Of a stretch of DNA of 64,000 bases, positions 37,101 to 44,693 are shown one piece after another. Position 1 is the stretch's first letter, and each line of letters starts with the position of its first letter. The position numbers and the translations under genes are program-made. The stretch is from Burkholderia pseudomultivorans (lineage in GTDB: Bacteria > Pseudomonadota > Gammaproteobacteria > Burkholderiales > Burkholderiaceae): NCBI RefSeq assembly GCF_001718415.1, contig NZ_CP013377.1, positions 186,001 through 250,000 of the forward strand. Reading direction: 5' to 3'. The notes under the pieces are model-generated. The model made no database searches, was not told where the DNA came from, and worked only from the letters and a program-made list of their open reading frames with translations.

Positions 37101-37896
37101 GCTGACGTTCGGCGACCACGTCGAGAACGACACGGCGACGAAGCTGCCGGTGAAGCTCGCGATCTCGCTGCTGAAGAACACGCGCGGCGAGATCGACGTG
37201 AACCTGCCGGTGTCGGGCTCGCTGTCGAATCCGGAGTTCAGCGTCGGCGGGCTGATCTGGCATGCGGTGCTGAACCTGATCGCGAAGGCCGTCACGTCGC
37301 CGTTCATGCTGCTCGCGAACGCGTTCGGCGGCGGCGGCGAGGATCTCGGCTATGTCGAGTTCGCACCGGGCTCGTACGAACTCGACGACGCGCAGCAGAA
37401 GAAGCTCGACACCGTCGTGAAGATGCTGACCGAGAAGCCGTCGATCCGTCTCGACCTGATCGGGCGCGTCGACCCGGCCAAGGACACGCCGGGGCTGCGC
37501 GATGCGTACGTCGATCGCCTGGTTCGCCAGCAGAAGCTGAAGGACGTGATCGGGCAGGGCGAGAGCATCGATCCGATGTCGGTGAAGGTCGAGCCGGCCG
37601 AGTACGGCAAGTACCTGACGCGTGCCTACAAGGCCGCCGACTTCAAGAAGCCGCGCAACCTGATCGGCCTGCAGAAGACGCTGCCCGACGCGGACATGAA
37701 GAAGGCGCTGGCCGACCACGCGCCGGCCGACGACAACGCGCTGCGCGCGCTCGCGCAGCAGCGTGCACAGGCGGTGCGTCAGTATCTCGAAGGCAAGATC
37801 GATGCGCGCCGCGTGTTCGTCGTGGCGCCGAAACTCGATGCGAAGGGCATCCAGGACAAGGGTGCGACGACGCGCGTCGATTTCGGTCTGCAGTAA
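34111..37896 (+). CDS. Large DUF748 (AsmA-like) inner-membrane-anchored protein
   Basis: 1261 residues. A single membrane anchor at about 28-50 (GIGVLIFLVLFGLLGFFAAPPLI) follows a basic cytoplasmic start. The rest is a long beta-rich periplasmic body of AsmA/TamB-like repeats, interrupted by Ala-rich linkers near 355-390 and 830-865. Near 1085-1125 there is an OmpA-like pattern (FAPGSYELDDAQQKKLDTVV ... PSIRLDLIGRVDP), usual for DUF748. AsmA-like proteins are bridge-type lipid transporters in the envelope; that role is inferred from fold similarity. ATG at 34111 has GAGGCAA upstream. Confidence 0.87.
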   Translation: MASADKETLPSTLHALGGIARARRTRRIGIGVLIFLVLFGLLGFFAAPPLIRHIAEQQLSKQLDRPATIQRIALNPYTLNLEADSIHLGERGGQGDFIDIAKLVVRPSWTSLFRGAPIVNEIRLDSPRFHIVRYDAQRFNFTDLIEKFSTPSKPDSKPTLFSVSNIQVNNGRIDFDDRLLNEKHVVDNWTLGIPYIATLPSKTDIFVQPTLRLRFDGSPIAIDGKTKPFAQSRESEIALKFDKLDVPKLISYAPTKLPVAVTSGLLSSDLALSFAMNGETPALRVSGTVDLADAKVTGLASEPLFAAHGVHVAAASLEPLRNVLHFDEIRIDRPVVDLSRDKQGVLNLEKLAGQPSAAPKPAAAASGATAAAASAAASGAKPAAANAKTPPLDLTIRHFAIDGGTVNLDDRVPAPPTALSLTKLAATLDGFSLQGRTPAKYTLSTALSRGGDVKAEGAFSLAAKQVDTKLTVDALALAPLQPYLGEATRARVLDGALGATLNAKADWGKTPLDAQVADSVVSLKSVKIAAPDAKAPAIVLPDASAKIAKVDVAARTAEIASVDASGLALDVKRLKDGKIDLAALAGPAQASVPKRTVARKAEAAAPSWHYRIDALNVKDASANFTDLSTPRPVKLAIKPLDLSVQKLGDDMTKPLPVQLKATLNRKGSLNVSGDVTAQPLKLGLKINGNRLDAAAFEPYFGSTLNATIASALLNAQGNLQFAQVKDAMRATYRGDVALVDVRMLDKATSDPFAGWRSLALSNLKANYDEKGTDVDASRVTFSDFYGRVLLDAQGRLNLKDVVAKESGPAQSLTRDASKGEPVPLSPGVTPPAAAQAASAAAAQQASAPAAASATVIVKAAPPPKNPVRMHFGQLVLQNGRVTYTDNFIKPNYTANLVAIKGTVGAFGTDSTTSAPVDVAANLAGNGPISIKGSVNPLIDKPALDLTATAHDIELTNLTPYSAKYAGYPITKGKLNVDLHYELANDQLKANNHIFIDQLTFGDHVENDTATKLPVKLAISLLKNTRGEIDVNLPVSGSLSNPEFSVGGLIWHAVLNLIAKAVTSPFMLLANAFGGGGEDLGYVEFAPGSYELDDAQQKKLDTVVKMLTEKPSIRLDLIGRVDPAKDTPGLRDAYVDRLVRQQKLKDVIGQGESIDPMSVKVEPAEYGKYLTRAYKAADFKKPRNLIGLQKTLPDADMKKALADHAPADDNALRALAQQRAQAVRQYLEGKIDARRVFVVAPKLDAKGIQDKGATTRVDFGLQ

Positions 37897-37951
37897 GCGC
37901 GTAGCAAGCCGCCGCGGCGCCCGCCCGAGCGGGGCGCCGCGGCGCGCGTCC

Positions 37952-38173
37952 TCAGCGCGCGGCGATCGCCGGCTCGCGCTTGTCCAGTTCCTTTCTCGCG
38001 GCCAGCGGCAGGCGCGCGTCGTCCCACTGCGCGAGCCATTCGACTTCCTTCGCCGTAAAGACCTGTCCGTAGTTGCGCAGCGCGTACTGCAGCGCGTCGA
38101 CGACATGATGGCGAATGATTTCGGGGGTGCGTGCGTCGTCCAGCACGAACCGGAGGGCTTCCAGGGTCGACAT
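37952..38173 (-). CDS. 73-residue small protein, unknown
   Basis: 73 residues, soluble, mostly helical: MSTLEALRFVLDDARTPEII, then a VVDALQYALRNYGQVFTAKEVEWLAQWDD segment and a charged tail. No family recognised with confidence. GGAG lies 7 bases before the ATG at 38173, and the palindrome AGGGAAAACCCT (38190-38201) lies just upstream, shared with the 51-residue ORF at 28531. It converges with the DUF748 gene. Confidence 0.7.
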   Translation of the reverse strand: MSTLEALRFVLDDARTPEIIRHHVVDALQYALRNYGQVFTAKEVEWLAQWDDARLPLAARKELDKREPAIAAR

Positions 38174-38189
38174 ACTCGTGCTCCGGGTC

Positions 38190-38201
38190 AGGGAAAACCC
38201 T
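38190..38201. promoter_or_regulatory. Third copy of AGGGAAAACCCT
   Basis: Exact 12-base palindrome-like element (AGGG and CCCT around AAAA), 16 bases upstream of the 73-residue ORF on the minus strand. Same sequence as the pair at 28465-28506. Confidence 0.55.
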
Positions 38202-38420
38202 TTATCACACGCCAATAGTCGTGCGCCAACCGGAAAAAAATTCGCCCGGCGCGTGAGCGCGCGTCGCGCGCCGCATTGCGACGATTGCGTGTCGCTTGCG
38301 ATTAGTTACGTTTGATAGAAAACAGAAAGCCCCGCTTCATCCGACCGCCGCACGGCGCGGCGATATTTTGCGCGCTGGTGGCAAGTCATGCAGTTCAACG
38401 TCAATCGATGAGGTGGGGTG

Positions 38421-40094
38421 ATGATGTCTTTCTTCGTTAAGCAGCGGAAAACCGCAGCGATGGTGGCGGGCGCGCTGGCGCTCGCGAGCATGGGCGCATA
38501 CGCGCAGCAGGACGGCAACAGTCAGGGCGGCGACGCCGCGCACGGCCGGCGCGTCGTCAAGCACGTGCTGCTGATCAGCATCGACGGCCTGCACGAGCAG
38601 GATCTCGCGCGCTGCATCGGCGCGAACACGTGTCCGAACCTCGCGGTGCTCGCGCAAAGCGGCGTGACCTACACGAATGCGTATACGCCGGGCCTGTCGG
38701 ATTCGTTCCCGGGCCTCGCGGCGCTCGTGACGGGCGGCTCGCCGAAGACGGCCGGCCTGTTCTACGACGTGTCGTACGACCGCAACCTGTACGCGCCGAG
38801 CGATACGACCTGCTCGGGCAAGCAGGGCTGGAACGTCGTGTTCGACGAGACGACGGGCATCGACGCCCAGAACGGCGGCGCGCTCGTCCACCTCGACGGC
38901 GGCGGCGCATTCAACCCGCAGGCGATTCCGCACGCGAAGGTCAACGGCCAGTGCGTGCCGGTTTATCCGCACAACTACGTGAAGACCAACACGGTGTTCG
39001 AAGCCGTGAAGGCGGGTATCCCGAACGCGCATACCGCGTGGGCCGACAAGCACGCGTGGGGCTACGACTGGCTGAACGGCCCGTCGGGCGCCGGCGTCGA
39101 CGATCTCGCGCGCACCGAGATCAACTCGATCGATCCGGCGACGGGCACCGATTACACCGACGTCTATTCGCATACCGCGCGCTTCGACAACCTGCACGTG
39201 CAGGCGCTGATCAACCAGATCGGCGGTCGCGACTCGACGGGGACCAAGAGCGCGCCGGTGCCGACGCTGTTCGGCGCGAATTTCCAGACGCTGAGCGTTG
39301 CGCAGAAGGCGCCGGTCGCGACGGGCGGCGGCTATCTCGACGCGAACTTCACGCCGAACGGGCAGGTCGCGAATGCGATCACGTATGTCGACAACGCGAT
39401 CGGCCATGTCGTCGCGGCGCTGAAGCAGGCGAACCTGTATTCGTCGACGGCCGTGATCGTCACGTCGAAGCACGGCCAGTCGCCGACCGATCACACGAAG
39501 CTCGTGAAGAACGGCGATACGCTGACCAAGCTGCTCGAAGCGAACAACTATCTCGACCCGAACGGCAACTTCGGCCAGAACAACACCCGGACGGGCAACC
39601 TGAACGACGGTTCGGGGCTGGTCGGCACGGGCTTCGTGCAGACCGACGACGTCGGCCTGATCTGGCTGCGCGACCGCAGCCAGCGCACGGCCGTCGTAGA
39701 GACGCTGAAGGCGAACCTCGGCTGCAATGCGCCGGGGATCTGCGCGGACGGTCCGCAGGCGTACATCCTGTACGGTGCGGCGCTCGCCGACCGCTTCGGC
39801 GACCCGGCCAACGGCCGCACGCCGGACATCGTCGTGCAGCCGAATCCGGGCGTGATCTATACGTCGAGCACGAAGAAGGACGAGGAGCACGGCGGCAACG
39901 CGCCCGACGACAGCCATCTCGGCCTGCTCGTGTCGTATCCGGGCCTGCATCGCGCGCGCACCGTGACCGACCTGGTCGGCACGAAGCAGGTCGCGCCGAC
40001 GATCCTCGGGCTGCTCGGCGCGGACCCGCGCCTGCTGCATGCGGTCGTGGCCGAGAATACGCGCGTGCTGCCGGGGCTCGGTATCGACCGTTGA
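38421..40094 (+). CDS. Exported alkaline-phosphatase-superfamily (phosphodiesterase-like) enzyme
   Basis: 557 residues. A signal peptide ends at AYAQ (near 33). Alkaline-phosphatase-superfamily motifs: KHVLLISIDGLHEQDL (metal Asp near 53), the NAYTPGLSDSFPGLAALVTGG nucleophile region (near 92-112; Ser in place of the usual Thr is possible), a VIVTSKHGQSP metal His/Lys segment near 350, and EEHGGNAPDDSHLGLLVSYPGL near 490. Likely a periplasmic phosphodiesterase or pyrophosphatase; substrate unknown. Two adjacent ATG codons (38421, 38424) follow a GAGG; a GTG at 38418 is also in frame. Confidence 0.85.
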   Translation: MMSFFVKQRKTAAMVAGALALASMGAYAQQDGNSQGGDAAHGRRVVKHVLLISIDGLHEQDLARCIGANTCPNLAVLAQSGVTYTNAYTPGLSDSFPGLAALVTGGSPKTAGLFYDVSYDRNLYAPSDTTCSGKQGWNVVFDETTGIDAQNGGALVHLDGGGAFNPQAIPHAKVNGQCVPVYPHNYVKTNTVFEAVKAGIPNAHTAWADKHAWGYDWLNGPSGAGVDDLARTEINSIDPATGTDYTDVYSHTARFDNLHVQALINQIGGRDSTGTKSAPVPTLFGANFQTLSVAQKAPVATGGGYLDANFTPNGQVANAITYVDNAIGHVVAALKQANLYSSTAVIVTSKHGQSPTDHTKLVKNGDTLTKLLEANNYLDPNGNFGQNNTRTGNLNDGSGLVGTGFVQTDDVGLIWLRDRSQRTAVVETLKANLGCNAPGICADGPQAYILYGAALADRFGDPANGRTPDIVVQPNPGVIYTSSTKKDEEHGGNAPDDSHLGLLVSYPGLHRARTVTDLVGTKQVAPTILGLLGADPRLLHAVVAENTRVLPGLGIDR

Positions 40095-40315
40095 GGCGGG
40101 TGTCGAGGGAGGCGTCGGACGCGGATCGCCGCGCCTGACGGGAAGGCGTCCGCGGCATGACGCGGGCGAGGCAGGCGGCGCCGGGCGGTCGACGGCGCCG
40201 CGCTGCCGTCGGGCGGGCCGGGATGCGGGCCGGCGCATGCGGCTTGAAATCCGCCGGGTGCGCCGGCATATTCGCGAGGCATCACCCGTTCAACAACGTC
40301 CCGAGAGGTGGGTTC

Positions 40316-40510
40316 ATGCGCCTTCTGCTTGCCCTGCTGCTGCCGTGGTTCCAGTTCTTCACGATCGGCCGCCCGATCGCCGGGATCATCTGCCTGATCC
40401 TGCAACTCACGATCATCGGCTGGCTGCCGGCCGCGATCTGGTCGGTGTATGCGCTGAGCCAGTACAAGACCGACCGCAAGATCGAAGCGGCGCTGCGCGG
40501 ACGCGGATGA
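40316..40510 (+). CDS. YqaE/Pmp3-type small membrane protein
   Basis: 64 residues with two hydrophobic helices (LLLALLLPWFQFFTIG and IAGIICLILQLTIIGWLPAAIWSVYAL). The pattern of a Pro-containing first helix and a GW-P-AIWA-like second helix matches the YqaE/Pmp3 family of small stress-linked membrane proteins. GAGAGG lies 9 bases before the ATG at 40316. An upstream frame of 52 more residues is Arg/Gly-rich and was rejected. Confidence 0.8.
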   Translation: MRLLLALLLPWFQFFTIGRPIAGIICLILQLTIIGWLPAAIWSVYALSQYKTDRKIEAALRGRG

Positions 40511-40540
40511 TGCGCCGCCGCCGCGCGTGACCGGCACCCT

Positions 40541-40564
40541 GCGCCCCGGCTTCGCGCCGGGCGC
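40541..40564. terminator. Hairpin between YqaE-like gene and the oxidase operon
   Basis: Arms GCGCCCCGGC (40541-40550) and GCCGGGCGC (40556-40564) with one bulged C and loop TTCGC, six bases from the end of the minus-strand operon. A stable stem without a U-tract. Confidence 0.4.
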
Positions 40565-40569
40565 GCGGC

Positions 40570-40740
40570 TTACTTCACCGCAAACAGCGTCAGGTTCATG
40601 AAGATCTTGAACGCGTAGCCGAGCGTGACGGCGCCGATCACGCCGCCCGCCCACAGCACGACGAACCACATCCAGCCGCGCATGCGCGGCCGCCGCGTAT
40701 CGGCTTGCCGTTCAGTGGTGGTAGTAATGCTGGTCTTCAT
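40570..40740 (-). CDS. DUF2474 small oxidase-associated membrane protein
   Basis: 56 residues with one membrane helix (about 25-45: MWFVVLWAGGVIGAVTLGYAF) after a charged N-terminus. Third gene of the cio operon: its ATG lies inside the 3' end of cioB and the two frames overlap by 29 bases, so it is probably translated by coupling. Small single-helix proteins in this position (CydX, DUF2474) assist or stabilise the bd-type oxidase; DUF2474 itself is little studied. The overlap and position make it easy to miss. Confidence 0.85.
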   Translation of the reverse strand: MKTSITTTTERQADTRRPRMRGWMWFVVLWAGGVIGAVTLGYAFKIFMNLTLFAVK

Positions 40741-41719
40741 GGCGCACCTTGCCTCGGAATACCCAGTAACCCATCGTCGTGTAGGCGATGATGATCGGCA
40801 GGATAACCGCTGCGCCGACCAGCGTGAAGGTCTGGCTCGAATGCGGTGCGGCGGCTTCCCAGATCGTGAGCGTCTGCGGAATCGCGTACGGGAACAGCGA
40901 CACGAGCAGGCCGACGTAGCCGAGCAGCACCAGCGCCAGCGCGAGCACGAACGGCGTCATGTCGTGCCGGTCGCGCACCGCGCGCCGCATCCACACCGCG
41001 CACCCGGCGACCAGGAACGGTACCGGCAGCAGACGCCAGAACAGCCCCGTATCGAACCAGCGCTGCGCGATGGCCGGATCCTGCAGCGGCGTCCACAGGC
41101 TGACGATCGCGATGAAGCCGAGCAGCACGACGGTCAGCGGCCACACCACGCGATGCAGCCGGCGCTGCAGGTCGCCTTCGGTCTTCGCGACGAGCCAGCA
41201 GCAGCCGAGCAGCGCATAGGTCGCGATCAGGCCGAGGCCGGTCAGCAGGCTGAACGGCGTCAGCCAGTCGAACGCGTCGCCCGCGAACACGCCGTCCTTC
41301 ACGTCGATGCCCTGCAGGAACGCGCCGAGCGCGATGCCCTGGAAGAACGTCGCGCCGGCCGAGCCGCCGATGAACGCGAGGTCCCACAGATGCTTGGTGC
41401 GCCGCGCCTTCGCGCGGATCTCGAACGACACGCCGCGGAAGATCAGGCAGACCAGCATGAAGATCAGCGGCAGGTACAGCGCGGACAGCACGGTCGAGTA
41501 GACGACGGGGAACACCGCGAACAGCCCCGCGCCGCCGAGCACAAGCCAGGTCTCGTTGCCGTCCCACACGGGCGCGACGGTGTTCATCATCAGGTCGCGT
41601 TCCTTCTCGTCCGGGAAGAACGGGAAGACGATGCCGATGCCGAGGTCGAAGCCGTCGAGCACGACGTACATGAAGAGCCCCAATGCGATGATCGCGGCCC
41701 AGATTACGGTGACGTCCAT
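40712..41719 (-). CDS. cioB: Cyanide-insensitive/bd-type quinol oxidase subunit II
   Basis: 335 residues, eight to nine membrane helices. It begins MDVTVIWAAIIALGLFMYVVLDGFDLGIG, the CydB/CioB signature, with PVWDGNETWLVLGGAGLFAVFP near 50 and RGVSFEIRAK near 95. Forms the oxidase heterodimer with subunit I and reduces oxygen to water with quinol. The start at 41719 gives the conserved N-terminus; 32 bases separate it from cioA. The Shine-Dalgarno is weak. Confidence 0.92.
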   Translation of the reverse strand: MDVTVIWAAIIALGLFMYVVLDGFDLGIGIVFPFFPDEKERDLMMNTVAPVWDGNETWLVLGGAGLFAVFPVVYSTVLSALYLPLIFMLVCLIFRGVSFEIRAKARRTKHLWDLAFIGGSAGATFFQGIALGAFLQGIDVKDGVFAGDAFDWLTPFSLLTGLGLIATYALLGCCWLVAKTEGDLQRRLHRVVWPLTVVLLGFIAIVSLWTPLQDPAIAQRWFDTGLFWRLLPVPFLVAGCAVWMRRAVRDRHDMTPFVLALALVLLGYVGLLVSLFPYAIPQTLTIWEAAAPHSSQTFTLVGAAVILPIIIAYTTMGYWVFRGKVRHEDQHYYHH

Positions 41720-41751
41720 AGGTTTTCTCGTATGCGGATGGGGTGGGCGGC

Positions 41752-43164
41752 TCAGACGGTCTCGAGCGGTTCGTCGACGGCCGACATCGGGCGGCGCGCG
41801 GTATGGTCGTGGCGCGTGTCGGGCGTATGGTCGTGCTTCGCATCGGGCAGCGCGGGGCCGGCCTTCATCAGCTTCAGCATGTAGTACACGCCGGTGCCGA
41901 ACACGAGGAAGTACACGATCACGAACGTCATCATCGACACGCTGACCTGCTGCACCGACAGCGGCGACACCGCGTGCGCGGTGCGCATCACGCCATACAC
42001 GACCCACGGCTGGCGGCCCGCCTCGGTCGTCACCCAGCCGGCGAGCAGCGACACGAAGCCGGCCGGGCCCATCACCAGGGCGAAGCGCTGCAGCAGCTTC
42101 GATTCATACAGGCGGCCGCGGCGGCGCAGGAACCACGCGAGCAGGGCGAGGCCGATCATCGCGAAGCCGAGGCCGACCATGATGCGGAAACTCCAGAACA
42201 CGAGCGTCGAGTTCGGCCGGTCTTCCGGCGGGAATTCCTTCAGCCCGCGGATCTCGCCGTCCCAGCTGTGCGTAAGGATCAGGCTGCCGAGATGCGGCAC
42301 CTTCAACGCGTAGTGCGTCGTCTCGGCCTTCATGTCCGGGATGCCGAACAGGTTCAGCGCGGTGCCGCCCTTCTCGGTTTCCCACAGCCCCTCGATCGCG
42401 GCGATCTTCGCGGGCTGGTACTTCAGCGTGTTCAGGCCGTGCTGGTCGCCGATCACCGCCTGCAGCGGCGCGAGCACGAGCAGCAGCCACAGCGCCATCG
42501 AGAACATCTTCTTCACGCTCTTGTCGCGGCGGCCCTTCAGCAGGTGATACGCGCCCGTCGCGGCCACGACCAGCGCGGCGACGATGAACGCGGCGATCGC
42601 CATGTGCAGCAGGCGGTACGGGAACGACGGGTTGAAGACGATCGCGAACCAGTCGGTCGGCACGACGCGGCCGTCGACGATCTCGAAGCCCTGCGGCGTC
42701 TGCATCCAGCTGTTCGACGCGAGGATCCAGAAGGTCGAGATCAGCGTGCCGATCGCGACCATCAGCGTCGCGCCGAAGTGCGCGCGCGGGCTCACGCGGT
42801 TCCAGCCGAACAGCATGATCCCGAGGAAGCCCGCTTCGAGGAAGAACGCGGTCATCACCTCGTACATCAGCAGCGGGCCCGTGACCGAGCCGGCGAAGCT
42901 GGAGAAGCCCGACCAGTTGGTGCCGAACTGATAGCTCATCACGACGCCGGAGACGACGCCCATCCCGAACGCGACGGCGAAGATCTTCGACCAGAACAGG
43001 CAGAGTGTCTTGTAGTACGGCTTGCCGGTCTTGAGCCAGCGGTATTCGAGCACCGCGATGAAGCTCGCGAGGCCGATGCTCATGGCCGGAAAGACGATGT
43101 GAAAGGAGACGGTGAACGCGAATTGCAGGCGGGCCAGATCGAGGGCCGAGAAAGCGGTATCCAT
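41752..43164 (-). CDS. cioA: Cyanide-insensitive/bd-type quinol oxidase subunit I
   Basis: 470 residues. Typical start ALDLARLQFAFTVSFHIVFPAMSIGLASF, with the axial haem His near 21. GRQPWVVYGVMRT (near 390) contains the quinol-oxidase GRQPW motif, and the Q-loop between helices 6 and 7 is of the short kind, which favours the CioA (cyanide-insensitive) branch over CydA. The C-terminal tail is His/Asp-rich. An FNR/ANR box lies about 165 bases upstream, so induction at low oxygen is expected. The ATG at 43164 fits the family; longer readings lack support. Confidence 0.92.
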   Translation of the reverse strand: MDTAFSALDLARLQFAFTVSFHIVFPAMSIGLASFIAVLEYRWLKTGKPYYKTLCLFWSKIFAVAFGMGVVSGVVMSYQFGTNWSGFSSFAGSVTGPLLMYEVMTAFFLEAGFLGIMLFGWNRVSPRAHFGATLMVAIGTLISTFWILASNSWMQTPQGFEIVDGRVVPTDWFAIVFNPSFPYRLLHMAIAAFIVAALVVAATGAYHLLKGRRDKSVKKMFSMALWLLLVLAPLQAVIGDQHGLNTLKYQPAKIAAIEGLWETEKGGTALNLFGIPDMKAETTHYALKVPHLGSLILTHSWDGEIRGLKEFPPEDRPNSTLVFWSFRIMVGLGFAMIGLALLAWFLRRRGRLYESKLLQRFALVMGPAGFVSLLAGWVTTEAGRQPWVVYGVMRTAHAVSPLSVQQVSVSMMTFVIVYFLVFGTGVYYMLKLMKAGPALPDAKHDHTPDTRHDHTARRPMSAVDEPLETV

Positions 43165-43653
43165 ACCAGTTGACCGAAGCTGTCGATGCCCGCCGGCGGA
43201 TGCCGGCGGACCCCGGCCGACGGGCGGCGGGGTTGGCTGGAGTATGGGACGCGATGTTGCGCCGCGAAATGTGCCAACTCGTCGCAGATGTCCAGCCCGT
43301 TTCGGCCGATGCCGGGATAAATCGTTGATTCGTATCAAGAACGGCGTTCGCGGCGTGCGACCGGCCGGCGTGGCGGTCTGCCGCACGTGCGTCAATATGG
43401 CGCGTCGCGGCATTGAACGATAGCGGCGGTGGCGAACCGCTGCTGCGCGGCGCCGCGCGCGACCGGCCGGTTTCGGCCCGTTAGCGCGTAATGCGCGCGG
43501 CCGCGCCGGCGGGCCGTCGCCGACGGGGTCTGTCACAACGGTAACGGCGCGCAACATTGGCGCGCGTGCCTGTAATGGATGCCGGATCGCGCGCGGCGTA
43601 GCGTTCGATATGCCGGGTTCGAATCGACGAACCGGCGTGCCGGAGAACGTGAC
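43165..43653. other. Divergent intergenic region (cioA / exported protein)
   Basis: 489 bases without a gene. It holds the FNR/ANR box at 43325-43338, the cioA promoter and leader towards 43164, and the promoter of the GTG-started gene at 43654. A short inverted repeat (GCCGG-GTTCG / CGAACCGGC) lies near 43613-43634. The rest is GC-rich without recognisable sites. Confidence 0.5.
43325..43338. promoter_or_regulatory. FNR/ANR box upstream of cioAB
   Basis: TTGAT-TCGT-ATCAA, a perfect match to the FNR/ANR consensus (TTGAT-N4-ATCAA). Centred about 167 bases from the cioA start codon, with a transcription start near 43290 expected if it acts as a class II activator site. No convincing -10 was found to confirm that. 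Confidence 0.7.
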
Positions 43654-43980
43654 GTGAATCGATTGAAGCTCGCGCTGGGCGCGGTCGCGACGGTGGCGAT
43701 CGCGACGGGCGGCCTCGCGCATGCCGCCCGGGTCGGGGTCTATGTCGGCCCCGGCTATTCGTACTACTACCCCGTGGTTCCCGCGCCGTACTACTACCCG
43801 CCGCCCGTCGTCGCGGTGCCCGTCGATCCGGGGCCGCCGCCCGAATACATCGAGAAGGGCCAGCCCCAGGACAACGGCGACGCGAACCTCTGGTACTACT
43901 GCGACGCGTCGAGGCATTACTACCCGTATGTGAAGGAATGCAGGTCGGGCTGGCGAGCGGTGCCGGCGCGACCGCAATGA
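43654..43980 (+). CDS. Exported Tyr/Pro-rich envelope protein, unknown
   Basis: 108 residues. A signal peptide (GTG start, NRLKLALGAVATVAIATGGLAHA) is followed by a Tyr/Pro-rich stretch (GYSYYYPVVPAPYYYPPP, about 39-56). The C-terminal module has two Cys (YYCDASRHYYPYVKECRSGW, about 86-103). Similar small proteins are common in Burkholderia outer-membrane gene lists; function unknown. GGAGAA lies 6-8 bases before the GTG at 43654, and the signal peptide begins there, which decides the start. The next gene, 13 bases on, is also an envelope protein. Confidence 0.7.
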   Translation: MNRLKLALGAVATVAIATGGLAHAARVGVYVGPGYSYYYPVVPAPYYYPPPVVAVPVDPGPPPEYIEKGQPQDNGDANLWYYCDASRHYYPYVKECRSGWRAVPARPQ

Positions 43981-43993
43981 CGGAGGCGCGACG

Positions 43994-44530
43994 ATGAAAC
44001 CAGCGATTCGACCTCTGCGCCTGCCGGCCGCGCTGGCGCTGGCCGCGCTGCTCGGCGCATGCGCGTACATGCCGACCGGGCCGAGCGTGATGGCGCTGCC
44101 GGGCACCGGCAAGTCGTTCGACCAGTTCCGCGCCGACGACGCGAACTGTCGCCAGTTTGCGTTCGAGCAGTCGGGCGGCGTGAGCGCCGGGCAGGCGTCG
44201 ACCGCGAGCGCGGTCGGCAGCGCGGCCGTCGGCACCGCGCTCGGCGCGGCGGCGGGCGCCGCGATCAACGGCGGCACCGGTGCGGCCGTCGGCGCGGGAG
44301 CGGGCCTGCTCGCGGGCAGCGTGGTCGGCGCCGGCGCGGCGCAGGGCTCGGCATACGACATGCAGCGCCGCTACGACTACGGCTACCTGCAATGCATGTA
44401 TGCGGCCGGCAACCGTGTGCCGGTGCCGGGCGGGATGAGCGGCGGCGGGGGTGGTGGATATGGCGGCGCGCCGCGCACGCCGCCGCCGATGCCGCCGGCC
44501 GGCGTTCAACCGCCGCCGCCGCGCTACTGA
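43994..44530 (+). CDS. Glycine-zipper lipoprotein
   Basis: 178 residues. Lipobox LLGAC (Cys near 23) predicts a lipoprotein. About 70-115 is a glycine-zipper segment with regular small residues (AVGSAAVGTALGAAAGAAING and a second similar run), as in OmpA-like glycine-zipper proteins that insert in or cross membranes. The tail is Gly/Pro-rich. It carries two Cys in DDANCRQF and LQCMYA. It follows the previous gene by 13 bases, likely one operon. ATG with GGAGGCG upstream. Confidence 0.82.
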   Translation: MKPAIRPLRLPAALALAALLGACAYMPTGPSVMALPGTGKSFDQFRADDANCRQFAFEQSGGVSAGQASTASAVGSAAVGTALGAAAGAAINGGTGAAVGAGAGLLAGSVVGAGAAQGSAYDMQRRYDYGYLQCMYAAGNRVPVPGGMSGGGGGGYGGAPRTPPPMPPAGVQPPPPRY

Positions 44531-44693
44531 CGGCCGACGGCACGGTGCGCTGCGACACAGCGCGTGCGGCACGCGGCGCGCCGCGCGCGTGCCGCACCGT
44601 CAGCAGGCGTGCGGCGAATTGCGTACACTCTGAGTCTCGTTTCGGCAGGGCCGGGCGCCTCGGTTCCGGCCTGCGTTCACTCAGGGCAAAGCA

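Noticed and set aside
43618..43634. tRNA-like T-loop sequence GTTCGAATC
   Set aside because: The matching T-stem and the rest of a cloverleaf are missing.
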